A stretch of 64,000 nt of DNA, taken from the NCBI RefSeq assembly GCF_002242805.1, contig NZ_MCGQ01000016.1, forward strand, positions 402,417 through 466,416, in the 5' to 3' direction. The notes beneath the pieces are model-generated. The model was not told the origin of the DNA and searched no databases. It saw only the letters and a program-made list of their open reading frames with translations. A program made the position numbers and the translations under genes. This DNA is from Streptomyces diastatochromogenes. Its GTDB lineage: Bacteria > Actinomycetota > Actinomycetes > Streptomycetales > Streptomycetaceae. This document shows, piece by piece, positions 23,327 through 31,234 of the stretch; position 1 is the first letter of the stretch; each line of letters starts with the position of its first letter.

Positions 23327-24520
23327 CTACGACGTGACCAACTGCCCCGTGTCCACCGGCGCGGTCGCCCTGGCCGCGCGCCCCGCGTCGCTCGACACCT
23401 CGGCCGCCGTCAGCACGTACCCCGTCTCGGCGTCCGAGGTGGAGCGGGCGAAGACCACGCCGAACACCCTGCCGTCGGTGGTCAGCAGCGGGCCGCCGGA
23501 GTTGCCCGGCCGGACCGTCGAGCGGATCGAGTAGATCTCCCGGGTGACCGTGTGGTCGTTGTAGATGTTCTGGCCGGTCGCCCGCACCCGGTTCGCCACC
23601 GTCGCCGCCTGCAGGTTCAGGTTCCCGTCCTGCGGGTAGCCCGCGACCACCGCCGAGTCGCCGCGCGAGGCGTCCTGATCGAACCGCAGTACCGGGGCGC
23701 GCAGCTCGGGCACGTACAGCACCGCCACGTCCCGGTCGGGGTCGAAGAGCACCACCCGGGCCTCGTACGACCGCCCGACCCCGCCCACCCGCACGCTCGG
23801 GTGGTCGATGCCCGCCACCACGTGGGCGTTCGTCATCACGTGCCGCGACGCGTACACGAAGCCACTGCCCTCGCGGCCCTCGGTGCCGGAGGCGCCCTCG
23901 ATCTTCACGGTGCTCCGCTTGGCGGCGTCGGTCGCGGCCGGCGTGACACTGTCGCCCGTGGGCCTGGGCACCTGGGCCGTCGACTCGTTCTCGAACGGGT
24001 TGAAGACCTGCGGGAAGCCTGCCTCGGTCAGTGCGGACGTCGCCCGCGAGAACCACACGGGGGTCGTCTCCGGCATCGTCTGCTGCACCGCGCCCAGCAA
24101 CGCCGAGTTCCGTATCGACGTCGTCAGGGTCTGCGACGAGGACGCGCCCAGCACACTCGCCGCGACCCAGGCCACGATCAGCACGGCGACCGAGTTCGCC
24201 GCCGCACCTCCTATCCCGTCCGCCACCCGCAGCGGACCCCGGCCCTCCCGGTCCAGCTCCCGCCGCAGCCGCAGCGCCAGCCGGCCCGCCAGCTCGTGCC
24301 CCACCACCCCCGGCACCAGCACCGTCAGCACTGCCAGCACGGTCGCGGCCGCCGACCCGCGGGCCACCAGACCGGTCACCCACGGCAGCACCCACACACC
24401 GATGACCGCGCCGCCCACGAACCCGGCCAGGGAGACGCATCCGGCCACCAGGCCGCGCCGGTACCCGGACGCCGCGTAGACGAGGATCACCAGTGCAAGC
24501 ACCAGGTCGAGCAGGTCCAC
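23327..24520 (-). CDS. MarP-like membrane serine protease
   Basis: 397 residues. Four N-terminal membrane segments of the colicin-V-production type (LLDLVLALVILVYAASGYRRG, VSLAGFVGGAVIGVWVLPWV, AATVLAVLTVLVPGVVG and SVAVLIVAWVAASVLG) precede a chymotrypsin-like domain: His in TNAHVVAG, Asp in DPDRDVAVL and Ser in RPGNSGGPL. This is the layout of mycobacterial MarP, an acid/oxidative-stress protease of the periplasmic side. GTG at 24520 with AAAGGCGG upstream. It is divergent from the PGRP amidase gene, a plausible link because MarP cleaves a peptidoglycan hydrolase in mycobacteria; here that is only inference. Confidence 0.93.
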   Translation of the reverse strand: MDLLDLVLALVILVYAASGYRRGLVAGCVSLAGFVGGAVIGVWVLPWVTGLVARGSAAATVLAVLTVLVPGVVGHELAGRLALRLRRELDREGRGPLRVADGIGGAAANSVAVLIVAWVAASVLGASSSQTLTTSIRNSALLGAVQQTMPETTPVWFSRATSALTEAGFPQVFNPFENESTAQVPRPTGDSVTPAATDAAKRSTVKIEGASGTEGREGSGFVYASRHVMTNAHVVAGIDHPSVRVGGVGRSYEARVVLFDPDRDVAVLYVPELRAPVLRFDQDASRGDSAVVAGYPQDGNLNLQAATVANRVRATGQNIYNDHTVTREIYSIRSTVRPGNSGGPLLTTDGRVFGVVFARSTSDAETGYVLTAAEVSSDAGRAARATAPVDTGQLVTS

Positions 24521-24717
24521 GGAGCCGCCTTTCTCTCGGACCCCCTTATACGGCCGGGACGGGCCCGATGATCAGTCCCGCGCGCGGGAGCGGCCACCGG
24601 GCGGCGGACCGGCCACGTGTGCGTATATCCCCAGAAACGTCCTCCACCAGGACGATGGTTCCACCGGGTGGCACAGCACACATCGCGAGCCCGGCGTACC
24701 GGCCCGACAGTGGGCTC

Positions 24718-25581
24718 ATGTCTGTCCTCCGAAGATCGCGTGGGACGCGGAAGCGGCGGGCCCTGCGCGTTCCCGGCGCCGTACTGGTGCTGCTGGGATG
24801 TCTGCCCGGACTGACCGCCCTGCTCGCGCTGGCCCTGTTCGCCCGCGGTGTCGAGCGCCCGGTCGCGGTCCGGCTCGGCCAGCCCGCCGCGGACCGGCCC
24901 CAGCCGGCCCACCGCGCCCCGCGGCCGCGGATCGTGCCCCGCTCCGCCTGGATGGAGCGCACCGCGGCCACGCCCAGCCAGCCGCCCCCGCGCTACGACG
25001 ACAAGGTGGTCGCCGTCTTCGTCCACCACACCGACTCGCCCAACCGCTACCAGTGCGACGACTCTCCCCGCATCATCCGCGACCTGTACGCGGGGCAGAC
25101 CGGCCTGCGCCGCTGGGACGACATCGGCTACAACTTCCTCGTCGACCGCTGCGGCACCATCTACGAGGGCCGCGCCGGAGGCGTCGAGCGGCCCGTCACC
25201 GGCGCCCACACCCAGGGCTTCAACCACCGCACCGCCGGAATCGCCGCCCTCGGCACCTTCACCGCCGGCGTCCCCGTGCCGCAGGCCATGACCGACGCGA
25301 TCGCCGCCGTCGCCGCCTGGAAGCTCGGCCTCGCCGACGTCGACCCGCGCTCCCGCACCCGCCTGGTCTCCAGCAACGGCCTCAGCCGCTACAAGGCGGG
25401 CAGCACCGCCACCCTGCCCGCCGTGGCCGGCCACAACGAAGGCTTCATGACCAGCTGCCCGGGCGCCGCCCTGACCGCCCGGCTCCCGGAGATCAGACGG
25501 ACCGCGGCCCGCCTGCAGGGCCGTGTCCCGGCCGGCCCGGTGCCCACAGGAACGCCACAGGCGGCTCACCGCACCCCCTGA
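24718..25581 (+). CDS. PGRP-type N-acetylmuramoyl-L-alanine amidase, membrane-anchored or secreted
   Basis: 287 residues. A basic start (SVLRRSRGTRKRRALR) and one long hydrophobic segment form a signal anchor. The PGRP/amidase_2 domain begins with PRIVPRSAWM; zinc ligands are His in FVHHTDSP, His in GAHTQGFN or VAGHNEGF, and Cys in MTSCPG; GYNFLVDRCGTIYEGRAGG is the classical core. It should cut the MurNAc-L-Ala bond of peptidoglycan outside the membrane. ATG at 24718 lacks a strong ribosome site. Confidence 0.92.
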   Translation: MSVLRRSRGTRKRRALRVPGAVLVLLGCLPGLTALLALALFARGVERPVAVRLGQPAADRPQPAHRAPRPRIVPRSAWMERTAATPSQPPPRYDDKVVAVFVHHTDSPNRYQCDDSPRIIRDLYAGQTGLRRWDDIGYNFLVDRCGTIYEGRAGGVERPVTGAHTQGFNHRTAGIAALGTFTAGVPVPQAMTDAIAAVAAWKLGLADVDPRSRTRLVSSNGLSRYKAGSTATLPAVAGHNEGFMTSCPGAALTARLPEIRRTAARLQGRVPAGPVPTGTPQAAHRTP

Positions 25582-25645
25582 GGTCTCCGCCCTACCGTCG
25601 AGGCACGCACTCAGCGCGAGATGCGCCGACTGGAGGTGGGGAACG

Positions 25646-25828
25646 ATGAGCGGTCGTACGCAGCAGCGGAACGAGTCCGTGTGGACCCGGGCGGTGCGCC
25701 GCCCCTGGACCGTCGTCTGCGTGGTCGCGGCGGTCGTGGTCGGGCCGGCCGCCGCGACGGCCTCGGCCCTCGACCGGGCCAACGCGGCGCCGCCGCTGCA
25801 CGCGGAGTCAGCCCTTGAAACGCGTTGA
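25646..25828 (+). CDS. Possible small membrane protein, 60 residues
   Basis: ATG at 25646 has GGAGG 9 nt upstream. SGRTQQRNESVWTRAVRRPWTVVCVVAAVVVGPAAATASALDRANAAPP gives a basic N-terminus and one membrane segment or signal peptide. Its last 21 nt overlap the 3' end of the opposing DUF4240 gene. The ribosome site and topology favour a real gene, but the length is short. Confidence 0.45.
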   Translation: MSGRTQQRNESVWTRAVRRPWTVVCVVAAVVVGPAAATASALDRANAAPPLHAESALETR

Positions 25829-26326
25829 GAGCCGGGGATACAGCTCGGTGAGGACCGCCTCGTTCTCGAAGTCGATCGGGGTGCCCTCGGGTTCGGCGGG
25901 CGCCGGCGCGATGCCGAGATCCGGGGCGACGGTGCCGGTGAGCTGTTCGTACGCCTCGTCGGCCGCGTAGCCCAGCTCCTCGCCGTCGCCGTCGATCTCC
26001 TCGTCGAACTCCTCCAGCAGCTCGGCCAGGGAGTCCGGTTCGTGCACGGCGCCCTCGAAGATCTCCCGGCCCTGTCCGATGAGCCAGCACCGGAAGAAGT
26101 CGAAGGCGTCGTCGCTGGCCCCGTCGAGCAACACCCAGGCGGCGCCCCACAAATCCCAGGTGTAGGCACGGTTGTAGCGGGACTCGAAGTGACGGGCGAA
26201 GTCCAGGACCGTCTCGGGGTCCAGCTGGAGGAGCCGCTCCACGAGCACGTCGGCCTGGTCCTCGGGGTCGCCCTCGGCGGCCTCGCGGGCGGCGTCCATC
26301 AGCTCCCAGAACTCCGTCTCTTCCAT
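25808..26326 (-). CDS. DUF4240 domain protein
   Basis: 172 residues. MEETEFWELMDAAREAAEGDPEDQADVL and LDFARHFESRYNRAYTWDLWGAAWVLLDGASDDAFDFFRCWLIGQGREIFEGAV are hallmarks of DUF4240. It is very acidic, with EEFDEEIDGDGEELGYAADEAYEQLTG. The family role is unknown, and it often appears as an immunity-like or standalone cytoplasmic protein. ATG at 26326 fits the family start; no strong ribosome site. Confidence 0.88.
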   Translation of the reverse strand: MEETEFWELMDAAREAAEGDPEDQADVLVERLLQLDPETVLDFARHFESRYNRAYTWDLWGAAWVLLDGASDDAFDFFRCWLIGQGREIFEGAVHEPDSLAELLEEFDEEIDGDGEELGYAADEAYEQLTGTVAPDLGIAPAPAEPEGTPIDFENEAVLTELYPRLSTRFKG

Positions 26327-26385
26327 CACGGCACCAGCATCGTGCCTGAGCCGGTGGGGCGCACGCGGAGTGCGGAGGATCGTTA

Positions 26386-27369
26386 TCAGACGTTCCCGCA
26401 CCCGTACCGCGCGGCGAGCGCGGCCGCGTCCGCCGCGAACCGCTCCCGCAGGCTCCCCGGCGCCAGCACCTCGGCCTCCGGCCCCAGCGCCGTCAGCTGG
26501 CTGTGCGCGACCTCCTCCGACTCCACCGGCACGGTCACCGTCACCCACCCCTCGCCGTCCGGCTCGCCCGCGCCCGTGAGCGCCTCGCGCGCGGAGAGCG
26601 GGTCGACGGCGTACGGCAGCCTGCGCACGCCGTCCGGGGACAGCCGTACGACGACCTCGGCGCGCAGGATCGACCGGGCGAACCGCTCGGCCTGCTCGGC
26701 CCAGTGGCGGGGCAGGTCGAACTCCGGATCACGGCCGAAGCGCTCGTCGCGGGCCTCGACGGTGTCGAACCGGTCGATCCGGTACGTCCGGAAGGCGCCG
26801 CCGTCGGGCACCCGCGCGCACAGGTACCAGACGCCCGCCTTCAGCACGAGCCCGTACGGCTCCAGCTCCCGCTCGACCACGGCGTCCCCGCGCCGGTAGC
26901 CGGCACCGATCCGCCGGTCCTCCCACACCGCCTCGGCGATCACGGGCAGCAGCGCGGGGGTCTCCGGCTCCCGGAACCAGGCGGGCGCGTCCAGATGGAA
27001 GCGCTGGGCGGCGCTGTCCGGGGCGTCCCGCAGGGAGGGCAGCAGAGCGGCGGAGACCTTCAGCCGGGCGGCGGAGGCGACGTCCTCCAGACCCATCTCC
27101 CGCAGCGCCCCCGGCACCCCGCTCAGGAACAGGGCCTCGGCCTCGCTGCGCGCCAGCCCCGTCAGCCGCGTGCGGTACCCGCCGATCAGCCGGTAACCGC
27201 CGGCCCGCCCCCGGTCGGCATACACCGGCACCCCCGCCTCCGACAGCGCCTGCGCGTCCCGGGTCACGGTGCGCTCGGACACCTCCAGCTCCCGGGCCAG
27301 CTCGGCGGCGGTCATCGAGGGCCGGGACTGGAGGAGGAGCACCATTTTGATGAGGCGGGCCGCACGCAT
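26386..27369 (-). CDS. WYL-domain transcriptional regulator
   Basis: 327 residues. N-terminal HTH_11: RLIKMVLLLQSRPSMTAAELARELEVSERTVTRDAQALSEAGVPVYADRGRAGGYRL. The WYL domain follows (RIGAGYRRGDAVVERELEPYGLVLKAGVWYLCARV ... FRTYRIDRFD) and a C-terminal WCX extension (VVVRLSPDGVRRLPYAV ... LAPGSLRERFAADAAALAARY). The WYL segment usually senses a ligand or nucleic acid. It lies head to tail with DUF4240, 59 nt apart, possibly its operon partner; the aceE terminator overlaps its promoter region. Confidence 0.93.
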   Translation of the reverse strand: MRAARLIKMVLLLQSRPSMTAAELARELEVSERTVTRDAQALSEAGVPVYADRGRAGGYRLIGGYRTRLTGLARSEAEALFLSGVPGALREMGLEDVASAARLKVSAALLPSLRDAPDSAAQRFHLDAPAWFREPETPALLPVIAEAVWEDRRIGAGYRRGDAVVERELEPYGLVLKAGVWYLCARVPDGGAFRTYRIDRFDTVEARDERFGRDPEFDLPRHWAEQAERFARSILRAEVVVRLSPDGVRRLPYAVDPLSAREALTGAGEPDGEGWVTVTVPVESEEVAHSQLTALGPEAEVLAPGSLRERFAADAAALAARYGCGNV

Positions 27370-27399
27370 GGCCTCATGATGCCGGGGGCCACTGACAGA

Positions 27400-27429
27400 G
27401 AAGGGGTACGGCAGATGCCGTACCCCTTC
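27400..27429 (-). terminator. aceE terminator
   Basis: GAAGGGGTACGGC (27400-27412) pairs with GCCGTACCCCTTC (27417-27429) around AGAT, starting 15 nt after the aceE stop. It also lies in the leader or promoter of the WYL gene. Confidence 0.8.
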
Positions 27430-27444
27430 CCAGGACCTCGGTGA

Positions 27445-30156
27445 CTACAGCCCGTACTTCTCCCGGGCCTCCTTCACCGCCGTCGCCTTGACCTCGCCGC
27501 GCCTGGCGAGCTGGGCCAGGGCCGCGACGACGATCGACTGGGCGTCGACGCCGAAGTGGCGGCGGGCGGCCTCGCGGGTGTCGGAGAGGCCGAAGCCGTC
27601 GGCGCCCAGCGAGGAGTAGTCCTGCTCGACCCACTGCGCGATCTGGTCCGGGACCTGGCGCATGTAGTCGGACACCGCGAGCACCGGGCCCTCGGCGCCC
27701 TGCAGGGCCTGGCGCACGAACGGCACGCGCTCCTCGCCGCGCAGCAGGGCCGCGTCGGCCTCCATCGCGTCGCGGCGCAGCTCGGACCAGGAGGTCGCGG
27801 ACCACACGTCGGCGGCCACGCCCCACTCCTCGGCGAGCAGCTTCTGGGCTTCGAGGGCCCAGTGGATCGCCGTACCGGAGCCGAGCAGCTGGATGCGCGG
27901 GGCGTTGGCAGGGGCGGTCACGCCCGCGGACTCGGCCGTGTTGAAGCGGTACAGACCCTTGACGATGCCCTCGTCGATGCCGAGTCCGGCCGGCTTGGCC
28001 GGCTGCGGCATCGGCTCGTTGTAGACCGTCAGGTAGTAGAAGACGTTCTGGTCCTCGCCCGGCTTGGCCTCGCCGTACATCCGGCGCAGACCCTCACGGA
28101 CGATGCCCGCGACCTCGTACGCGAAGGCCGGGTCGTACGTCAGCGCCGCCGGGTTGGTGGCCGCGATGACCGGGGAGTGGCCGTCGGCGTGCTGCAGGCC
28201 CTCGCCCGTCAGGGTCGTACGGCCCGCCGTCGCGCCGACGAGGAAGCCGCGGCCGAGCTGGTCGCCGAGCTGCCACATCTGGTCGGCGGTGCGCTGCCAG
28301 CCGAACATCGAGTAGAAGATGTAGAAGGGGATCATCGCCTCGCCGTGCGTGGCGTACGCGGTGGACGCGGCGATGAAGTCGGCCATCGAACCGGCCTCGG
28401 TGATCCCCTCGTTGAGGATCTGGCCGTTCTTGGCCTCCTTGTAGTACATCAGCTGGTCGCGGTCGACCGGCTCGTACGTCTGGCCCTTGGGGGAGTAGAT
28501 GCCCAGGGACGGGAAGAGGCTCTCCATGCCGAAGGTGCGCGCCTCGTCGGGGACGATCGGCACCCAGCGCTTGCCGGTCTCCTTGTCGCGGACCAGGTCC
28601 TTGACCAGCCGGACGAAGGCCATCGTGGTGGCCACGTTCTGGGAGCCGGAGCCCTTGTCGAAGGAGGCGAAGGCCTTCTCGGCGGGGGCGGGCAGCGGGG
28701 CCAGCGCGTGCGTGCGGCGGGCCGGGGCCGGGCCGCCGAGGGCGGCGCGGCGCTCCTGGAGGTAGCGGACCTCGGGGGAGTCGGCGCCCGGGTGGCCGTA
28801 GGGCACCACGCCGTCGACGAAGTCGCTGTCCTTGATCGGCAGGTCCAGCAGGTCCCGCATCGTCTTGAACTCGTCCACCGACAGCTTCTTCATCTGGTGG
28901 TTGGCGTTCTTCGACGCGAAGCCCTCGCCGAGGGTGTGGCCCTTGACCGTCTGGGCCAGGATCACGGTCGGCGCGCCCTTGTGCTCGACGGCGGCCTTGT
29001 ACGCGGCGTAGACCTTGCGGGCCTCGTGACCACCGCGCGAGAGGTGGAAGACCTCGAGGATCTTGTCGTCGCTCAGCAGCTTCGCCATCTCGACGAGCGC
29101 CGGGTCCTTGCCGAAGAAGTCGGCGCGGATGTAGGCGGCGTCGCGGGTCTGGTACGTCTGGATCTGCGCGTCCGGTACCTCGCGCAGGCGGCGTACGAGC
29201 GCGCCCGTGGTGTCGAGGGCGAACAGCTCGTCCCAGGCGGTGCCCCAGAGCGTCTTGACGACATTCCAGCCGGCGCCGCGGAACTGGGCCTCCAGCTCCT
29301 GCACGATCTTGAAGTTGGCGCGCACCGGGCCGTCGAGACGCTGCAGGTTGCAGTTGATGACGAAGGTGAGGTTGTCCAGCTCCTCACGGGCGGCGAGCGC
29401 GAGGGCCGCCGTCGACTCCGGCTCGTCCATCTCGCCGTCGCCGAGGAACGCCCACACGTGCGAGGCGGAGACGTCCTTGATGCCGCGGTTGGTGAGGTAG
29501 CGGTTGAAGCGCGCCTGGTAGATCGCGGAGAGCGGGCCGAGGCCCATCGACACCGTCGGGAACTCCCACAGCCAGGGCAGCCGGCGCGGGTGCGGGTAGG
29601 ACGGCAGGCCGTTGCCGCCGGACTCCTGGCGGAAGTGGTCCAGGTGGTGCTCGTTCAGGCGGCCGTCGAGGAAGGCGCGGGCGTAGATGCCGGGGGAGGC
29701 GTGGCCCTGGATGTACAGCTGGTCGCCGGAGCCGGCGGCCTCCTGGGATTCCTTGCCCTTGAAGAAGTGGTTGAAGCCGGTCTCGTAGAGCCAGGCCGCG
29801 GAGGCGAAGGTGGCGATGTGGCCGCCGACGCCGTACTTCGAGCCGCGGGTCACCATGGCGGCCGCGTTCCAGCGGTTCCAGGCGGTGATCCGGGACTCCA
29901 TCGCCTCGTCACCGGGCAGGCCCGGCTCGGCGGCGGTGGGGATGGTGTTGACGTAGTCGGTCTCGAGGAGCTTCGGCAGCGCGATGCCGCCCGCCTCGGC
30001 GCGCTCCAGCGTGCGCCGCATCAGGTATGCGGCGCGGTGCGGCCCGGCCTCCCTGGCGACGGCGTCGAGGGAGGCCTGCCATTCGGCGGTCTCCTCCGGG
30101 TCGCGGTCGGGGAGCTGGTCGAGCGCGCTCGGCTGGATGGCGTTGGGGTCGGTCAT
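27445..30156 (-). CDS. aceE: Pyruvate dehydrogenase E1 (homodimeric)
   Basis: 903 residues; thiamine-diphosphate enzyme that decarboxylates pyruvate and passes acetyl to the lipoyl E2. Visible: the ThDP motif GDGEMDEPES...NLTFVINCNLQ, HPRRLPWLWEFPTVSMGLGP, GHIATFASAAWLYE and HADGHSPVIAATNP. The single-chain length matches AceE rather than alpha-beta E1. ATG at 30156 has GGAAGGCGG upstream, so the ATG 12 codons earlier is not used. E2 (sucB) and E3 (lpd) follow upstream on the same strand after the GntR gene. A palindromic candidate operator is 122 nt upstream. Confidence 0.98.
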   Translation of the reverse strand: MTDPNAIQPSALDQLPDRDPEETAEWQASLDAVAREAGPHRAAYLMRRTLERAEAGGIALPKLLETDYVNTIPTAAEPGLPGDEAMESRITAWNRWNAAAMVTRGSKYGVGGHIATFASAAWLYETGFNHFFKGKESQEAAGSGDQLYIQGHASPGIYARAFLDGRLNEHHLDHFRQESGGNGLPSYPHPRRLPWLWEFPTVSMGLGPLSAIYQARFNRYLTNRGIKDVSASHVWAFLGDGEMDEPESTAALALAAREELDNLTFVINCNLQRLDGPVRANFKIVQELEAQFRGAGWNVVKTLWGTAWDELFALDTTGALVRRLREVPDAQIQTYQTRDAAYIRADFFGKDPALVEMAKLLSDDKILEVFHLSRGGHEARKVYAAYKAAVEHKGAPTVILAQTVKGHTLGEGFASKNANHQMKKLSVDEFKTMRDLLDLPIKDSDFVDGVVPYGHPGADSPEVRYLQERRAALGGPAPARRTHALAPLPAPAEKAFASFDKGSGSQNVATTMAFVRLVKDLVRDKETGKRWVPIVPDEARTFGMESLFPSLGIYSPKGQTYEPVDRDQLMYYKEAKNGQILNEGITEAGSMADFIAASTAYATHGEAMIPFYIFYSMFGWQRTADQMWQLGDQLGRGFLVGATAGRTTLTGEGLQHADGHSPVIAATNPAALTYDPAFAYEVAGIVREGLRRMYGEAKPGEDQNVFYYLTVYNEPMPQPAKPAGLGIDEGIVKGLYRFNTAESAGVTAPANAPRIQLLGSGTAIHWALEAQKLLAEEWGVAADVWSATSWSELRRDAMEADAALLRGEERVPFVRQALQGAEGPVLAVSDYMRQVPDQIAQWVEQDYSSLGADGFGLSDTREAARRHFGVDAQSIVVAALAQLARRGEVKATAVKEAREKYGL

Positions 30157-30277
30157 GTCGCCGCCTTCCTCAGTCGAAGGGGGTTCCCTCATCGGTAAGG
30201 GTTCGGGGGTGCCCTTGGTCTTTGGCAGGACAGGGCAGGCGGACTTCGGTGGAAGTCCGTCGGAGACTGTAACTCCC

Positions 30278-30294
30278 TGATCGATGATCGATCA
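30278..30294. promoter_or_regulatory. 17-bp palindrome in the aceE promoter region, candidate GntR/PDH operator
   Basis: TGATCGAT-G-ATCGATCA is a perfect dyad with one central base, in the only intergenic space between aceE and the GntR/FCD gene. Two weaker dyads flank it: GGACTTC/GAAGTCC (30241-30258) and TTCTCG/CGAGAA (30314-30329). The site type fits a GntR or other homodimeric regulator of aceE. Confidence 0.6.
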
Positions 30295-30335
30295 AAGGGT
30301 TGCGGGGCAAAACTTCTCGATTCCGAGAAAGTGGG

Positions 30336-30366
30336 CACCCGGTGCCTTCGACGATGGCACCGGGTG
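30336..30366 (-). terminator. Terminator after the GntR gene
   Basis: CACCCGGTGCC (30336-30346) pairs perfectly with GGCACCGGGTG (30356-30366), 9-nt loop, about 63 nt after the GntR stop. It separates the regulator from the aceE promoter. Confidence 0.65.
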
Positions 30367-30428
30367 ACGTTGAATCGCCTTGTTTTCGCAGGTGGGACGG
30401 CGTCTGAGCGGGGGTGCGCTCTCCTGCA

Positions 30429-31052
30429 TCAAGCCCGCGGCGCGCAGCCGAGCACGTGGGCCTTCACCAGCTCCGCGATCCTCGGATCCCGGCGCTTGAA
30501 GGCCTGCACCAGCTCCTCGTGCTCCTCCGCGTACGACTGCTGGACCGTGCCCAGCCAGCGGATGGACAGGGCCGTGAAGACCTCGATGCCCAGGCCCTCC
30601 CAGGTGTGCAGCAGCACCGAGTTGTGCGCGGCGCGCACGAGTTCGCGGTGGAAGCCGACCGTGTGGCGGACCTGGGCCGTGCCGTCGGCCTTGCGGTCGG
30701 CCTCGTACAGGGCGAGGACGTGCGGCTCCAGGGCCGAGCAGTCCTCGGCGAGGCGGTCCGCCGCCAGCTCCGCGGCGATGGCCTCCAGGCCGGCTCGGAC
30801 CGGGTAGCTCTCCTCCAGGTCGGCCGCGGTCAGGTTCCGGACCCGTACGCCCTTGTTCGGAGCCGACTCGATCAGCCGCAGGGACTCCAGCTCACGCAGG
30901 GCCTCGCGGACCGGGGTCTGGCTGACCTCCAGCTCGGTGGCGATCCGCCGCTCCACGATGCGCTCGCCCGGCTGCCAGCGCCCGCTGACGATTCCCTCCA
31001 CGATGTGCTCGCGGATCTGCTCGCGCAGCGAGTGGACGACGGGCGCGGTCAT
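30429..31052 (-). CDS. GntR-family regulator, FCD type
   Basis: 207 residues. HTH: REQIREHIVEGIVSGRWQPGERIVERRIATELEVSQTPVREALRELESLRLIESAPNKGVRV. The FCD ligand domain has the metal-binding Asp/His pattern in DLEESYPVRAGLEAIAAELAA, FHRELVRAAHNSVLL and EEHEELVQAFKRRD. FCD regulators of this kind respond to organic acids. Its place between aceE and the E2/E3 genes suggests control of pyruvate dehydrogenase, like E. coli PdhR, which is inferred. ATG at 31052 follows AAGGAG. Confidence 0.92.
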   Translation of the reverse strand: MTAPVVHSLREQIREHIVEGIVSGRWQPGERIVERRIATELEVSQTPVREALRELESLRLIESAPNKGVRVRNLTAADLEESYPVRAGLEAIAAELAADRLAEDCSALEPHVLALYEADRKADGTAQVRHTVGFHRELVRAAHNSVLLHTWEGLGIEVFTALSIRWLGTVQQSYAEEHEELVQAFKRRDPRIAELVKAHVLGCAPRA

Positions 31053-31178
31053 GAGGGCTCCTTAGGGAGGGCTGACGTTTAGACAATACGGCGGGTTCGC
31101 TCCGTGAGTAGGGCGTGTGGGGGTGCTTTTGCGCAGGTGAGACGAGCCTTACACGCTGAGCGTCCCGACAAACACGAA

Positions 31179-31208
31179 CACCCCGTCCGGAAAGCTCCGG
31201 ACGGGGTG
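31179..31208 (-). terminator. sucB terminator
   Basis: CACCCCGTCCGGA (31179-31191) pairs perfectly with TCCGGACGGGGTG (31196-31208), AAGC loop, 27 nt after the sucB stop. It separates sucB from the GntR gene. Confidence 0.85.
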
Positions 31209-31234
31209 CCGTACAGGCATGAAGCCCAGGTGGC

